Positions 38,664-46,917 of a stretch of 64,000 bases of DNA are shown piece by piece. The position numbers and the translations under genes were made by a program. The stretch covers positions 27,508 through 91,507 of the forward strand of contig JAIBAG010000009.1 in assembly GCA_019695305.1 (NCBI GenBank), read 5' to 3'. The stretch is from a bacterium (GTDB lineage Bacteria > UBA10199 > JAIBAG01). Under the pieces are notes generated by a model. That model was not told where the DNA came from. It did no database searches and saw only the letters and a list, made by a program, of their open reading frames with translations. Every line of letters begins with the position of its first letter. Position 1 is the stretch's first letter.

Positions 38664-38679
38664 AAAGCTTAAATTCCGA

Positions 38680-39219
38680 TTAATCTTGGAAAATTTCGTC
38701 TAAATCTTCCTCAACCTCGTCTTCGTCACGGTCTTCGGCAAATGCCAGCTCTTTTACCAACAAGCTTCTGGCAGTATCCAACATTTTGCGTTCACCAAAG
38801 GAAAGTTCTTTATCAGACTTTAAAAGCGACAAATCACGAAATACTTCGGCAATTTCATAAACCGAGCCGGTTTTAATCTTATCCATATATTCGCGATAGC
38901 GACGATTCCAGGTTTGGTTATCTAAAACCACATCGCGTTCTTTTAAGATGGAGTAAACGGCTTTTACTTCGTTATTAGAAATAATTTCACGTAAGCCTAC
39001 TGCATTCACGTTACCGGTGGGCACCATGATTTTCATGCCATTGTCGAGTATTTGAAGCACATAAAAGGTTTGCTTAGAGCCCGAAATTTCGCGTGATTCG
39101 ATACTTTTTACTTCGCCAACCCCATGAGCCGGGTAAACGGCCATATCACCCACTTTAAAAGGCAAATCCTGTAAACGAGATTTCTTTTTTCCTGCGTTTT
39201 CTTGAAAATTGCGCATCAT
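38680..39219 (-). CDS. carD: CarD/CdnL family RNA-polymerase-binding regulator
   Basis: The N-terminal Tudor-like RNA-polymerase interaction domain reads KVGDMAVYPAHGVGEVKSIE and is followed by the helical DNA-contacting domain (TWNRRYREYMDKI). CarD stabilises open promoter complexes, often at rRNA promoters. The start at 39219 (179 aa) is set by GGAGGG 7 bases upstream; a start at 39258 would bypass it. The C-terminus is strongly acidic (EDRDEDEVEEDLDEIF). It is monocistronic with its own terminator. Confidence 0.93.
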   Translation of the reverse strand: MMRNFQENAGKKKSRLQDLPFKVGDMAVYPAHGVGEVKSIESREISGSKQTFYVLQILDNGMKIMVPTGNVNAVGLREIISNNEVKAVYSILKERDVVLDNQTWNRRYREYMDKIKTGSVYEIAEVFRDLSLLKSDKELSFGERKMLDTARSLLVKELAFAEDRDEDEVEEDLDEIFQD

Positions 39220-39382
39220 CAATGTACCCTCCGTACTAAATATAGTGATTTTAAGCATTTAGCCAAAAATCACCTGCGTCGTGTTAAAATTTTTGGATTC
39301 GGATTAACGATTAAGTTGGGGTGGTTTAGCACAGTTTTCACCATGCGTCAACGCGATGTAACGCCACGTGTCACAACCCTAG

Positions 39383-39411
39383 ATAATCATTGGAAAAATG
39401 TCTAATTACAA
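39383..39411 (-). promoter_or_regulatory. Candidate carD promoter in the 348-bp upstream gap
   Basis: Reading leftwards, TTGTAA (39406-39411) and GATTAT (39383-39388) are spaced by 17 bases, a fair sigma-70 match that would give a leader of about 155 bases. The -35 lies within an inverted repeat, CTAATT-ACAA-AATTAG (39402-39417). The rest of 39220-39567 shows no gene. Confidence 0.35.
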
Positions 39412-39567
39412 AATTAGTACTTTTTCCTATGTCCGATCCTTCAATTTGTAACTTCTTGTAATTATACAGCTATTACCACTTTTGTGGTGAGGATTAGCCA
39501 TACACCTTAATTATCGGCGGGTTTCAAACAAAGTTGCTAAAAATTATTAGGCCTATAAAAGAAAGAG

Positions 39568-40725
39568 TTAGAGCTTTTGGGCAGCATATTGATCAACCAG
39601 AGTTTGGGTATTTGCTAAAAGCGTTTGAAGATCAAATTTTACAGAATCATCCTCAATTTTATCTAAAATTCCCGTAAGAATATCTATCAGGCTTTGAATG
39701 ATAGAATATTCTTTTTCGGCCCTGTCACGTAAGCATGGAACTTGCGCAGTACTTGGATTAATACAAATTTGAATAGATGATGAAATATGAGTTAAAAATT
39801 GTCTTTTTACTTTTAAATCAATAACCGGGTTTTGTAAAAAATCATTTCGTAAAATAGCCTGGGACTCTTCAGAACTATCGGCCATTAACTCGGCCGCAAC
39901 TGATGCCTGAAGCAACTGGTGAGGGCTTAATGAATCACTATCAGCAACCTTATCACCGGCAAAAGCAAAAATTTGGCGCGCTGCTTTGTAATAATCGGCA
40001 GTTCCAAAAAAATCTTTTCTTTCTTTTTTATCTTTTTTGTTAGCCGAATATAATTTTTCATCATCAACACTTTCGGAATATCTAAAATCATCTGCTGCCT
40101 TTAACAATAAATCGAAAATTGTTTTAAGCCTAAAATGATGCGGAACACTTAATGTGTTGGTACGAGCATCATAGGCAGGCTCTCCTTCGGCAAACTCAAG
40201 TCGGATAAGAGGCATTTCAAAAGTCTCATCATTATCGTCGCTCATAGGCATACCATGAGCAAAATAATCTAACATGGGATAAAAAGCACATAGCGCCCAT
40301 CCCAAAGTTAAAGTTTCATCTGGAGTTAAGGTCTGTGGCTCAGCGTTGGATGTTGATGAATAAAAGCGATAATTATACCTATCCACCAGCAATGGACTTG
40401 AAGAACTCGTTAAAAAAAATGGGTTATGGGTTAAACGTTTTAGCACTTCTAAAGCTGCTTCGGGAGCTGCTTCAAAAAAAGCATACATAAAAGGCAGAGT
40501 TTGAGCGTTTGAAATTTGAGATTTTTGATCAAGAATAGAAGCTAAAGCCGTATACGCATCTTCATCTGCCGCAAAAACTAAAGCTTCTGCAACCGAAACA
40601 GCACTATCGCCATTAGCATCCAAGCCATCCGGAATATTGGCAATATCATCCAAACATATTGAATCAACATTATACGAAGTGCTGAGATCGCTATTTGTAA
40701 TTGCTATGCCCTGTGGATAAGTCAT
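39568..40725 (-). CDS. Hypothetical protein with an EF-hand-like loop
   Basis: No family is recognised for this 385-aa protein. Near the N-terminus it has DANGDSAVSVAEALVF, which fits an EF-hand/dockerin calcium loop (D-x-N-G-D-x-x-V-S-x-x-E). The remainder is helical, acidic and Leu/Ala-rich with no signal peptide or membrane helix. A Shine-Dalgarno (AAGGG) lies 6 bases before the ATG. Two other genes in the window (45729 and 59142) also lack a signal peptide and have a similar acidic loop near an Ala/Leu helix. Confidence 0.65.
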   Translation of the reverse strand: MTYPQGIAITNSDLSTSYNVDSICLDDIANIPDGLDANGDSAVSVAEALVFAADEDAYTALASILDQKSQISNAQTLPFMYAFFEAAPEAALEVLKRLTHNPFFLTSSSSPLLVDRYNYRFYSSTSNAEPQTLTPDETLTLGWALCAFYPMLDYFAHGMPMSDDNDETFEMPLIRLEFAEGEPAYDARTNTLSVPHHFRLKTIFDLLLKAADDFRYSESVDDEKLYSANKKDKKERKDFFGTADYYKAARQIFAFAGDKVADSDSLSPHQLLQASVAAELMADSSEESQAILRNDFLQNPVIDLKVKRQFLTHISSSIQICINPSTAQVPCLRDRAEKEYSIIQSLIDILTGILDKIEDDSVKFDLQTLLANTQTLVDQYAAQKL

Positions 40726-40822
40726 AAAAAACCCTTACCTCACGCCCCTTTATATAAACTTCAAAAAACTAGCAACCTTTTTTAAACAAAACCGATAATT
40801 AAAATGAAAGGTTTGGATTGTT

Positions 40823-41029
40823 ATGAACCCTAAATCAACACGTAATCTTAATAATGCACCCTTACAACCCACTTTACGCTTGGTAGATGCTTCCGAATCT
40901 CTATACCGCCTCCAACAAAGCCAAAAAGAGCTGTTAAAAAGTTTAAATAGGGTAATTAAAAACCTAGATAATAAAGAAGAAAATATTGAATTAATTCATA
41001 GGCTTAAAACAATTTCTTCAAATTCTTAA
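40823..41029 (+). CDS. Small helical hypothetical protein, 68 aa
   Basis: The ORF is mostly coiled-coil-like (SLYRLQQSQKELLKSLNRVI) with a polar N-terminus. An AAAGG lies about 11 bases upstream of the ATG, a weak Shine-Dalgarno. It stands alone between divergent and co-directional genes. It could be a real small protein or chance. Confidence 0.4.
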   Translation: MNPKSTRNLNNAPLQPTLRLVDASESLYRLQQSQKELLKSLNRVIKNLDNKEENIELIHRLKTISSNS

Positions 41030-41100
41030 ATAAAATACATTAAAAACACAACTTTACACCCTCTGTTTGCCGATAATATACTTACAAAACGGGAGGCAGC

Positions 41101-41754
41101 ATGCGATATTTACTTACTTTTATTTTAATGGTTTTTTTAAGCGCCTGTGGGGCAGAGAGCTCATCCTTTCACAGCACTTCTAAATCGGCAGGTGATTTTC
41201 CCCCAACCCCTAAAATGTTTGAAAGCTGGGAAAAACTTCCCATTCCCATTTATGTTGATAACAGTTTCCCTACCGAATTTTATGATGCCATCAATCAAGC
41301 CATTGGTATCTGGGAAGCCGACGGTTCCAACTATTTTGAATTTAGAGGTATAACCGCTACCGGTACTTGCAACAAAGACAGCCGCAATGTCATTTGTTGG
41401 GACCTTAACCCCAATGCCGATGGATATTTAGGAATGACAAGCACCCAATTCCCCAACGGACCCATTATAGAATTTGACACTATTATTTTTGGCAGTCCCA
41501 AAGAATACAGCATTTTAAAATGCGCCGATGGTTCTGTATGTAGTGTTGCTACAGGCAAATACGATTTAGTAACCACACTCGCCCACGAATTAGGCCATGG
41601 CCTAGGCTTTAGCGACACCACACAGAAAGACTGCGTGATGAATCCCAATTTTAGCTTGGGTGATGTAGTACAAAGCTTAGACGATATCTTGGCCGCATCT
41701 CTTAACGAAGGTTATGAGGACGTGTTAAATCCCGAGCCGATGGCCGACTTATAA
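41101..41754 (+). CDS. Lipoprotein metalloprotease (matrixin-like, HExxHxxGxxD)
   Basis: The lipobox LSAC puts the lipid Cys at residue 16. The zinc motif HELGHGLGFSD (H-E-x-x-H-x-x-G-x-x-D) is followed by a Met-turn-like segment CVMNPN, which matches metzincin proteases of the M10/M12 type. The upstream part has the N-terminal metzincin feature of a strand-helix subdomain (FYDAINQAIGIWE). A strong GGGAGG Shine-Dalgarno lies 4 bases before the ATG. At 217 aa it is essentially a bare catalytic domain tethered to the envelope. Confidence 0.85.
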   Translation: MRYLLTFILMVFLSACGAESSSFHSTSKSAGDFPPTPKMFESWEKLPIPIYVDNSFPTEFYDAINQAIGIWEADGSNYFEFRGITATGTCNKDSRNVICWDLNPNADGYLGMTSTQFPNGPIIEFDTIIFGSPKEYSILKCADGSVCSVATGKYDLVTTLAHELGHGLGFSDTTQKDCVMNPNFSLGDVVQSLDDILAASLNEGYEDVLNPEPMADL

Positions 41755-42384
41755 GCAAATTTTTAAAAGACCTGCAAAATCATTGAGTGCATATCGGGCC
41801 TGCTTGTTGCTATCGTGTCCAAAACCCCACGATAAAAACGCCATATCAATTCCTGCTTTTTGTGCCGTTTCTAAATCTACCATGCTATCACCAACAAAAA
41901 GAGTATCTTGAGGCTTTACATTAAACCTTTTTAAAAGAGACAAAGTTCCTGCCGGATCGGGTTTGTTTTCAAATCCATCGCGACCCGCTACCACGGCCTT
42001 AAAATAATTACCCCCGTTTAACACCTTTAAAACTTTATCGGCATAGGGTTTAGGTTTATTGGTGCACACTGTTAAAATATGCGTTGTTTTTAATTTTTCC
42101 AAAGCCTCCACTACACCCGGATACCACATAGATTCATCCATACAATGCTCCAAATAATGAGTACGGAACATTTTGGCCGCTTTAGAAATAATTTCTGGAT
42201 CTTGAGTAGAAAAAGCCTGCTCCAGCAATTCATTTACACCAGCACCCACATATTGCTGAATTAAATCAGGCGAGAGTGATTCTTTGCCCAATTGATTGCG
42301 TACATAATTAGTGGAATTAGCGATATCCATTTTGGAATCAAGCAAAGTTCCATCTAAATCAAAAATTAATAATTTGTAGGCCAT
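41749..42384 (-). CDS. gph: HAD phosphatase, phosphoglycolate-phosphatase-like
   Basis: HAD motifs are present in order in this 211-aa protein: DLDGTLLDS (catalytic Asp9 and Asp11), VCTNKP, a conserved Lys before PDP, and FVGDSMVDLETAQKAG. The size and cap domain fit the Gph/PGP subfamily, which removes 2-phosphoglycolate. Other HAD substrates are possible. It overlaps the convergent metalloprotease gene by 6 bases. No Shine-Dalgarno is visible. Confidence 0.85.
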   Translation of the reverse strand: MAYKLLIFDLDGTLLDSKMDIANSTNYVRNQLGKESLSPDLIQQYVGAGVNELLEQAFSTQDPEIISKAAKMFRTHYLEHCMDESMWYPGVVEALEKLKTTHILTVCTNKPKPYADKVLKVLNGGNYFKAVVAGRDGFENKPDPAGTLSLLKRFNVKPQDTLFVGDSMVDLETAQKAGIDMAFLSWGFGHDSNKQARYALNDFAGLLKICL

Positions 42385-42412
42385 AAAATAATAAAAACAA
42401 ATATCAATAAAT

Positions 42413-42580
42413 CGCCTTTAATCCCAAACTTTTAAATTTTTTCAAATAAGTTTGGGGCCTGCCTTTAAGGCCTCACCCTACAACCCCAAGGCCTTTCTTC
42501 ACAGAACTTGTGAGGCAGTTATCTTTAATAGACGGCCTTTAACTTATTTAAAAAAATTTAAAAGTTTGGGATTAAAGGCG
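42413..42580. mobile_element. 168-bp MITE-like element with 40-bp inverted ends
   Basis: The left end (42413-42452) and the right end (42541-42580) are inverted repeats matching at 39 of 40 positions. The interior has its own symmetry (GCCTCAC / GTGAGGC) and contains a CCCTACA motif in the form seen in the REP-like repeats near 55.5 and 55.9 kb. There is no ORF. It fills the gap between the P-type ATPase stop (42585) and the gph start (42384). It resembles a miniature inverted-repeat element or a large REP-type palindrome. No target duplication is evident. Confidence 0.75.
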
Positions 42581-42584
42581 CACT

Positions 42585-44645
42585 TTACGAAAACTTGGTT
42601 TCTTTTAAACGCAGCGGGAGAGTGGCAAAAATAAAGCGGGTTAAAATCATTGAAAAAAGCGCCACCATGGGAGGCAATAAACCCAATGCCGCAAGCCCCA
42701 AGCCTAATACACTGGCCGTAATGCCCAAGGTATAACCCACACGCAACGTTCCATCCACCACACGCGCATAACGAATTAAATTAGTAATCTTAAGAAGATT
42801 TTTCCCATAAAGCACTACTTGCGCGCCTTGCGGAGTAAAATCGGTGGAAGCACCCAAAACCAAACTCACATCGGAAGCCTGATAAACATGCGAATCATCC
42901 CGTACATTGCCCACCATACCCACTAGTTTGCCACCTTCTTTTTTAGCTTTAATTTTATTCACTTTTTCATCGGGTAAACAACGTGTGTACACCTGCTTTA
43001 AACCATGGGCATAGGTTAAATTGGAAATCATTTCTTCGTGATCGCCCGTAATCATTATTGGCTCCACTTTTAATTTTTCCAACGCTTCCATCAACGGTTT
43101 TACATCGGTCGACAAAGTGTCGGCAAAGCTCATAAGCCCCCGCACCTGCCTATCCCAGCCACATAAAATAACCGTTTCACCCATCGATTCCAGTTCGTCC
43201 AGTTTAGTTTTCATCTCACGCGATACCTGCATTTGATGACGTTTTAAAAAACGTAAATTGCCCACCACAGCAAATCGCTCGGGTTTGCCTGGCTCACACA
43301 CTTTACCGCAAATACCCAAACCCGGATGCGTTTCAAAATTTTTTACATCGTGTTTGTGCATTTCGTTATACCACGGGTGTGTAGGCATACTGCGCGCTAA
43401 TGGATGATCCGATTGACGTTCAAGTGAAAAAATAGTGGATAATAACGTACCCTGGTTTACTCCCACTTCTTGATAATATTTAGAATAAACAAATTCACCG
43501 CGAGTTAAGGTGCCCGTTTTGTCAAAAAACAACGATGAAAGCCGCGACAAGCTAGAAAAAAAGCGAGAGGATCCCAATAAAATACCACTTAAAGCCAATT
43601 TACCAATGGCCAGCACCACCACCAGCGGAATCATATAAACAAAGGAAGAAAAAGTAGTAACCACAATAACAGATAACAAACTTTGCACCGCGTGCACGGG
43701 ATTAGTTTTACCAATCATTAAACAAGTTCCAAGCGCAACAAGAATAACAAGAGCAATAACCCAGGGTAAAACTTTTTCAAGGCGGGCCTGAAAACGGGAA
43801 TGACTTAAAATTGCGTCATGAATAAGCCGAATAATCGATGGAAATTTATGCTGCAATGCTTCCGTTTCAACGCGAATAAAAATGGTAGAATCGCGGTTAA
43901 TAGAAGATCCGGTTACCATATCTCCTTTTTGCTTAAAACGAATGGTAGGCTCCGAAGTAATGGGTGATTCATCCACACTGGTAGCGCCCGATTCAATAAT
44001 ACCATCGAGCGGAATCACCTGACCCGGGTTAACGCGTATCACGTCACCAACAACAACATCAGCGATACCAACCGTATTTTCCTGATTTTTTAAAACCTTT
44101 ATAACCTCACCCGTGTACATTATTTTTTTAAAGATATTAATATCATCATAAGCTTTTTCTCGAAGCCTACCTTCCCAGGTGGAAATGATAACGGCCGATA
44201 CAAGCGCCAAATCGGCAAAATAGAAAGGAGAATAATGATTTTCTAAAACAAACGAAGGAGCTAAAAAGGTGATATATGTTGAATAAACAAAATCGATAAT
44301 GACAGCTAGCATGATAAGCGTATCGGGCGTGTACTGGCGACGTTGAATAATGGACGACATCACAAAACGGATATAGGGAAAACCCAAAATAAAAAAGAGA
44401 AGAGCTGCTAACGCAAAATTAGTGTATAAAATGGAGGTATGAGAAAAGCCCCCCAAATAACCAAATAAACGAGGTAATAAAAACTGGGTGATAGAAAGCA
44501 CAAAAGCTAAAACCAAAAAGAAAATCTGCTTGGTTTTGTTAAAACGGGCAAAACGATGCGCCAAAGAACAACCATAAGTACAAAAATAATACCCATTTTG
44601 ACCTTGATGGGGTAAGTGACAGTGCTGGCAAGTGGCTTCATTCAT
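42585..44645 (-). CDS. P1B-type ATPase lacking the CPC motif (CcoI/CopA-like)
   Basis: The N-terminal Cys-rich segment (CQHC then FCTYGC) resembles FixI/CcoI-type copper ATPases. The pump core has DESPITSEP (actuator Glu kept), phospho-Asp375 in DKTGTLT, SDHPLA, and MITGDH. However, the intramembrane metal motif CPC is replaced by T-F-S (331-333). The hinge motif GDGxND reads G-N-V-R-D-D in MVGNVRDDSHVYQASDV. At 686 aa the length is near normal, so this looks like a changed or regulatory member and not a fragment. Metal transport cannot be assumed. Confidence 0.82.
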   Translation of the reverse strand: MNEATCQHCHLPHQGQNGYYFCTYGCSLAHRFARFNKTKQIFFLVLAFVLSITQFLLPRLFGYLGGFSHTSILYTNFALAALLFFILGFPYIRFVMSSIIQRRQYTPDTLIMLAVIIDFVYSTYITFLAPSFVLENHYSPFYFADLALVSAVIISTWEGRLREKAYDDINIFKKIMYTGEVIKVLKNQENTVGIADVVVGDVIRVNPGQVIPLDGIIESGATSVDESPITSEPTIRFKQKGDMVTGSSINRDSTIFIRVETEALQHKFPSIIRLIHDAILSHSRFQARLEKVLPWVIALVILVALGTCLMIGKTNPVHAVQSLLSVIVVTTFSSFVYMIPLVVVLAIGKLALSGILLGSSRFFSSLSRLSSLFFDKTGTLTRGEFVYSKYYQEVGVNQGTLLSTIFSLERQSDHPLARSMPTHPWYNEMHKHDVKNFETHPGLGICGKVCEPGKPERFAVVGNLRFLKRHQMQVSREMKTKLDELESMGETVILCGWDRQVRGLMSFADTLSTDVKPLMEALEKLKVEPIMITGDHEEMISNLTYAHGLKQVYTRCLPDEKVNKIKAKKEGGKLVGMVGNVRDDSHVYQASDVSLVLGASTDFTPQGAQVVLYGKNLLKITNLIRYARVVDGTLRVGYTLGITASVLGLGLAALGLLPPMVALFSMILTRFIFATLPLRLKETKFS

Positions 44646-44671
44646 GAACCAGCTGTTTTATCAGAGTTTTT

Positions 44672-45664
44672 ATGAAAAGAAAGTATATTGTTTTAGCCCT
44701 CTTATTGGGTGTTATTGTACTGCTCACACGTATGGCACTCAGTCCATACCCCTCTCTCTATGCTCAAAATATACTTTTTAAATATATTTTACCCCCTTTC
44801 CAAAAATTAAGCAGCCTCAATACACCTTATAAGGAGCCTCCTTTTTTTGGATTTAAATTTGAAAACCCACAAGCGCTGCAAACACTAAAAAATGCTTACA
44901 AGTTAGATACATTGACAAAAAATGCCCACAACGACTTTGAACGTGATGTTCTATTGATGCATTGGGTGCGCGATCAGTTCCCTCACGGCACTCCCGCAAG
45001 CGAGCCCAATCCCCAAAGCTTTGATGGGTACTCACTTCTTCAAAGTAAAACAGATAATGGCTATTTGTGCGGCACAGCCTCCCAGCTGTTAATACAGGCC
45101 ATCATCGCAACCGGCGGGCAGGCCCGGCGCGTGGAACTGCGCTTTACGCCGGAGAATCAGCATGCCGTGGTGGAGGCCTGGAGTGCTTTTTACAACAAAT
45201 GGGTGGTTCTCGACCCCGATTACGATATCTATTATATGAGAGATAATATTCCCCAGCATGCACTGGAGCTGCATGAGGCCTGGGTAAAAAATGAAATAGA
45301 CAAGATTGAAGTGGTCTTTCGCGAGTCCCCCCATAATATTTATAGAAAAGAGGATGAAAAACTCGACCCCACCCTTTTACGCAAGCTGTATGACGAAAAC
45401 AAAATAAAAGACTGGTACAAAAAAGTAAAAAAAGAAAATTTTGATTATTATAAAAGAGGTAAATTTGCGGTCAAACTCCTGCACTTTTACACGCATTTGT
45501 CCTACCCGCTAAGAACCGATTGGGTGAGCCGCCCCTTAAACTGGTGGCACCCGGAGGGTAATCATGTACAAAATTCGCTGACGTTTGATATCCCGAGTAT
45601 GCCCCGCTATGATGATTTTCTGTTAAAAACCAAAAATCCTGAGATCTTTTACAAAGTTCCTTAG
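44672..45664 (+). CDS. Transglutaminase-like membrane-anchored protein
   Basis: One N-terminal hydrophobic helix or signal anchor (about residues 5-22) precedes a transglutaminase-like core. The Cys lies in GYLCGTASQLLIQAI, His in HAVVEAW and Asp in VVLDPDYD, in the usual C-H-D order. The family includes cysteine proteases and peptidoglycan or peptide-modifying enzymes. The middle of the gene (about 45050-45310) is noticeably GC-richer than its ends. It diverges from the ATPase with only 26 bases between starts. Confidence 0.75.
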   Translation: MKRKYIVLALLLGVIVLLTRMALSPYPSLYAQNILFKYILPPFQKLSSLNTPYKEPPFFGFKFENPQALQTLKNAYKLDTLTKNAHNDFERDVLLMHWVRDQFPHGTPASEPNPQSFDGYSLLQSKTDNGYLCGTASQLLIQAIIATGGQARRVELRFTPENQHAVVEAWSAFYNKWVVLDPDYDIYYMRDNIPQHALELHEAWVKNEIDKIEVVFRESPHNIYRKEDEKLDPTLLRKLYDENKIKDWYKKVKKENFDYYKRGKFAVKLLHFYTHLSYPLRTDWVSRPLNWWHPEGNHVQNSLTFDIPSMPRYDDFLLKTKNPEIFYKVP

Positions 45665-45681
45665 GAAAACCATACAAATCC

Positions 45682-45702
45682 CCGTCCGCCTGCGGCGGAC
45701 GG
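45682..45702. repeat. Perfect 9-bp hairpin just downstream of the variable-protein gene
   Basis: CCGTCCGCC-TGC-GGCGGACGG is a perfect inverted repeat with a 3-base loop. It lies 27 bases beyond the stop of the leftward gene at 45729 and in the gap to the convergent transglutaminase gene. There is no T-run, so it is not a simple terminator. In known DGRs a hairpin of this size follows the variable region and helps mutagenic homing. Alternatively it is a GC-rich REP-type palindrome. Confidence 0.7.
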
Positions 45703-45728
45703 ATTACAGAGGGTAAAAGGATAAAGGG

Positions 45729-46760
45729 TTACTTATTGGAGCCCTGGGGCAACGGCCACGCAACGCGGAAGCCGACATAGTTGCTGCGGTTGTCGGGATT
45801 GCGGTCGAAGTAGCGATTGGCCGCACGGTTGTACCAGTCGACGTTGAACCAGGAACCGCTGCGGATTTCTATCCACTGACTGTTAATATCGGTTATAGGA
45901 TTACTTGGATCGGTTTTTGCCATCCAATCATAAAAATTTACATCATACTGATCGCGGGTGGTTTCCCACACATTTCCGGCTAAATCACACACACCAAAAC
46001 CATTGGCGCGCTCATCATTTGTTCCGCAAACTTCTGCCGTTGTTCGATAACCATTGTTGTAAGACACCATTTTATTAAATGGCGTGCCGTAAACATCTGT
46101 ATGGTTTGGTCCCTTAGATGCATATTCAATCTGTGCCGCTGTGGGCAGTTTTCCCCCATAATATTGGCAGAAGAACATCATTTCATTGTAGGTCAAACCT
46201 ACAACGGGGAATTTATCGCCTTTTTGATTTTCAGGCAAATTAGGTAATCTTGAATATTGCGTATCTCCGATTGCCGCCAGATAAGCTTTGTATTGGCCAA
46301 CCGTAACTTCTGATTTTGCCAACATAAAACCCGTCATCGTCACTGTAACCGACGTGCCATTTGATAACAAAGAACTATCCTTCCGTTCATCAAAACTACC
46401 ATAAACTGAACCCATACTGAATTGGCCACCGGGGATGGTTACGATTCCATCGGAGTACGTTCTACCGTTGGGTGTTGTGGTGGAGTTTGTAGGAGCCGCC
46501 TTTGAGGGAGTTGGTTGCTGCTGCGCTGTTACTACAGGAGTAGTTGTGGAAGTTTTTGTTGCCGTACTTACATCTCTGGCTCGCGCACCTGCCAATATAT
46601 CCAAATAAGCCTTCAATTCACCGGAATCTGAATCCAAAACACCATCTTTATCACCAATAGCATAAGTAAGGTCACCGGAACTGCATGTATCGGCCTCCAT
46701 AAACACTCGAAGTGCATCGGCTGTTAATTGCTCCAATGAATCACCATAAATGATTTTCAT
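45729..46760 (-). CDS. FGE/C-type-lectin-fold variable protein, likely DGR target
   Basis: This 343-aa protein has an N-terminal region with a calcium-loop-like segment (GDKDGVLDSDSGELKAYLD), a Thr/Pro/Gln-rich linker (about 65-105), and a formylglycine-generating-enzyme/C-type-lectin domain. The domain shows IPGGQFSMGS, VTVGQYKAYL, GGKLPTAAQIEYASKG and GVCDLAGNVWETT. The end reads RSGSWF...GFRVAW, the typical end of DGR variable proteins, with variable sites coded by NNC triplets. Catalytic FGE Cys residues are not evident, so it is likely a binding protein. Start: AGGAG 6 bases before ATG. No signal peptide was found. Confidence 0.8.
   Translation of the reverse strand: MKIIYGDSLEQLTADALRVFMEADTCSSGDLTYAIGDKDGVLDSDSGELKAYLDILAGARARDVSTATKTSTTTPVVTAQQQPTPSKAAPTNSTTTPNGRTYSDGIVTIPGGQFSMGSVYGSFDERKDSSLLSNGTSVTVTMTGFMLAKSEVTVGQYKAYLAAIGDTQYSRLPNLPENQKGDKFPVVGLTYNEMMFFCQYYGGKLPTAAQIEYASKGPNHTDVYGTPFNKMVSYNNGYRTTAEVCGTNDERANGFGVCDLAGNVWETTRDQYDVNFYDWMAKTDPSNPITDINSQWIEIRSGSWFNVDWYNRAANRYFDRNPDNRSNYVGFRVAWPLPQGSNK
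45767..45860 (-). other. Putative DGR variable region (VR)
   Basis: Residues 301-332 of the gene fall here. Between Phe305 and Tyr328 the likely variable sites read TTC, AAC, GTC, GAC, TAC, AAC, TAC, TTC, GAC, GAC, AAC, AGC, AAC, TAT. All but the last end in C, and each differs from AAC only at its adenines (the last also at base 3). This is the signature of adenine-specific mutagenesis from a template rich in AAC. By hand count, bases 45741-45860 are about 62 % GC, against about 40 % in the next 110 bases of the same gene. No template repeat or reverse transcriptase was found in the window. Confidence 0.7.
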
Positions 46761-46851
46761 AAAAAACTCCTGTTACAAATTTAATGGCAGTGAACATCAT
46801 TATTCACCCACAAAAGTTATCGGTTGAATGTTATGCAAGTTGTGTGGTTTT

Positions 46852-46877
46852 AAAAAAAACCGTCCACAGGTGTGGAC
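46852..46877 (-). terminator. Rho-independent terminator after the Y1 transposase
   Basis: The stem GTCCACA / TGTGGAC with a 2-base centre is followed, reading leftwards, by GG and eight T (A-run 46852-46859 on the + strand). It lies 24 bases beyond the transposase stop and just outside the left inverted repeat. It may also insulate the variable-protein gene. Confidence 0.82.
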
Positions 46878-46884
46878 AGGAGTT

Positions 46885-46917
46885 TAGGGGACGCTGTTGA
46901 CTAATTAGACAAACTTT
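46885..46917 (+). repeat. Left 33-bp inverted repeat
   Basis: It is identical to the reverse complement of 48098-48130. It contains the last bases of the transposase gene (stop at 46901-46903) and an internal CTAATTAG palindrome. Confidence 0.9.

Noticed and set aside
44672..45664. Local GC-rich stretch in the transglutaminase-like gene as a possible DGR template repeat
   Set aside because: It shows no similarity to the variable region at 45767-45860 and no run of AAC codons; it codes for the conserved catalytic core.
45682..45702. Hairpin as an ordinary rho-independent terminator
   Set aside because: There is no T-run on either strand next to the stem.
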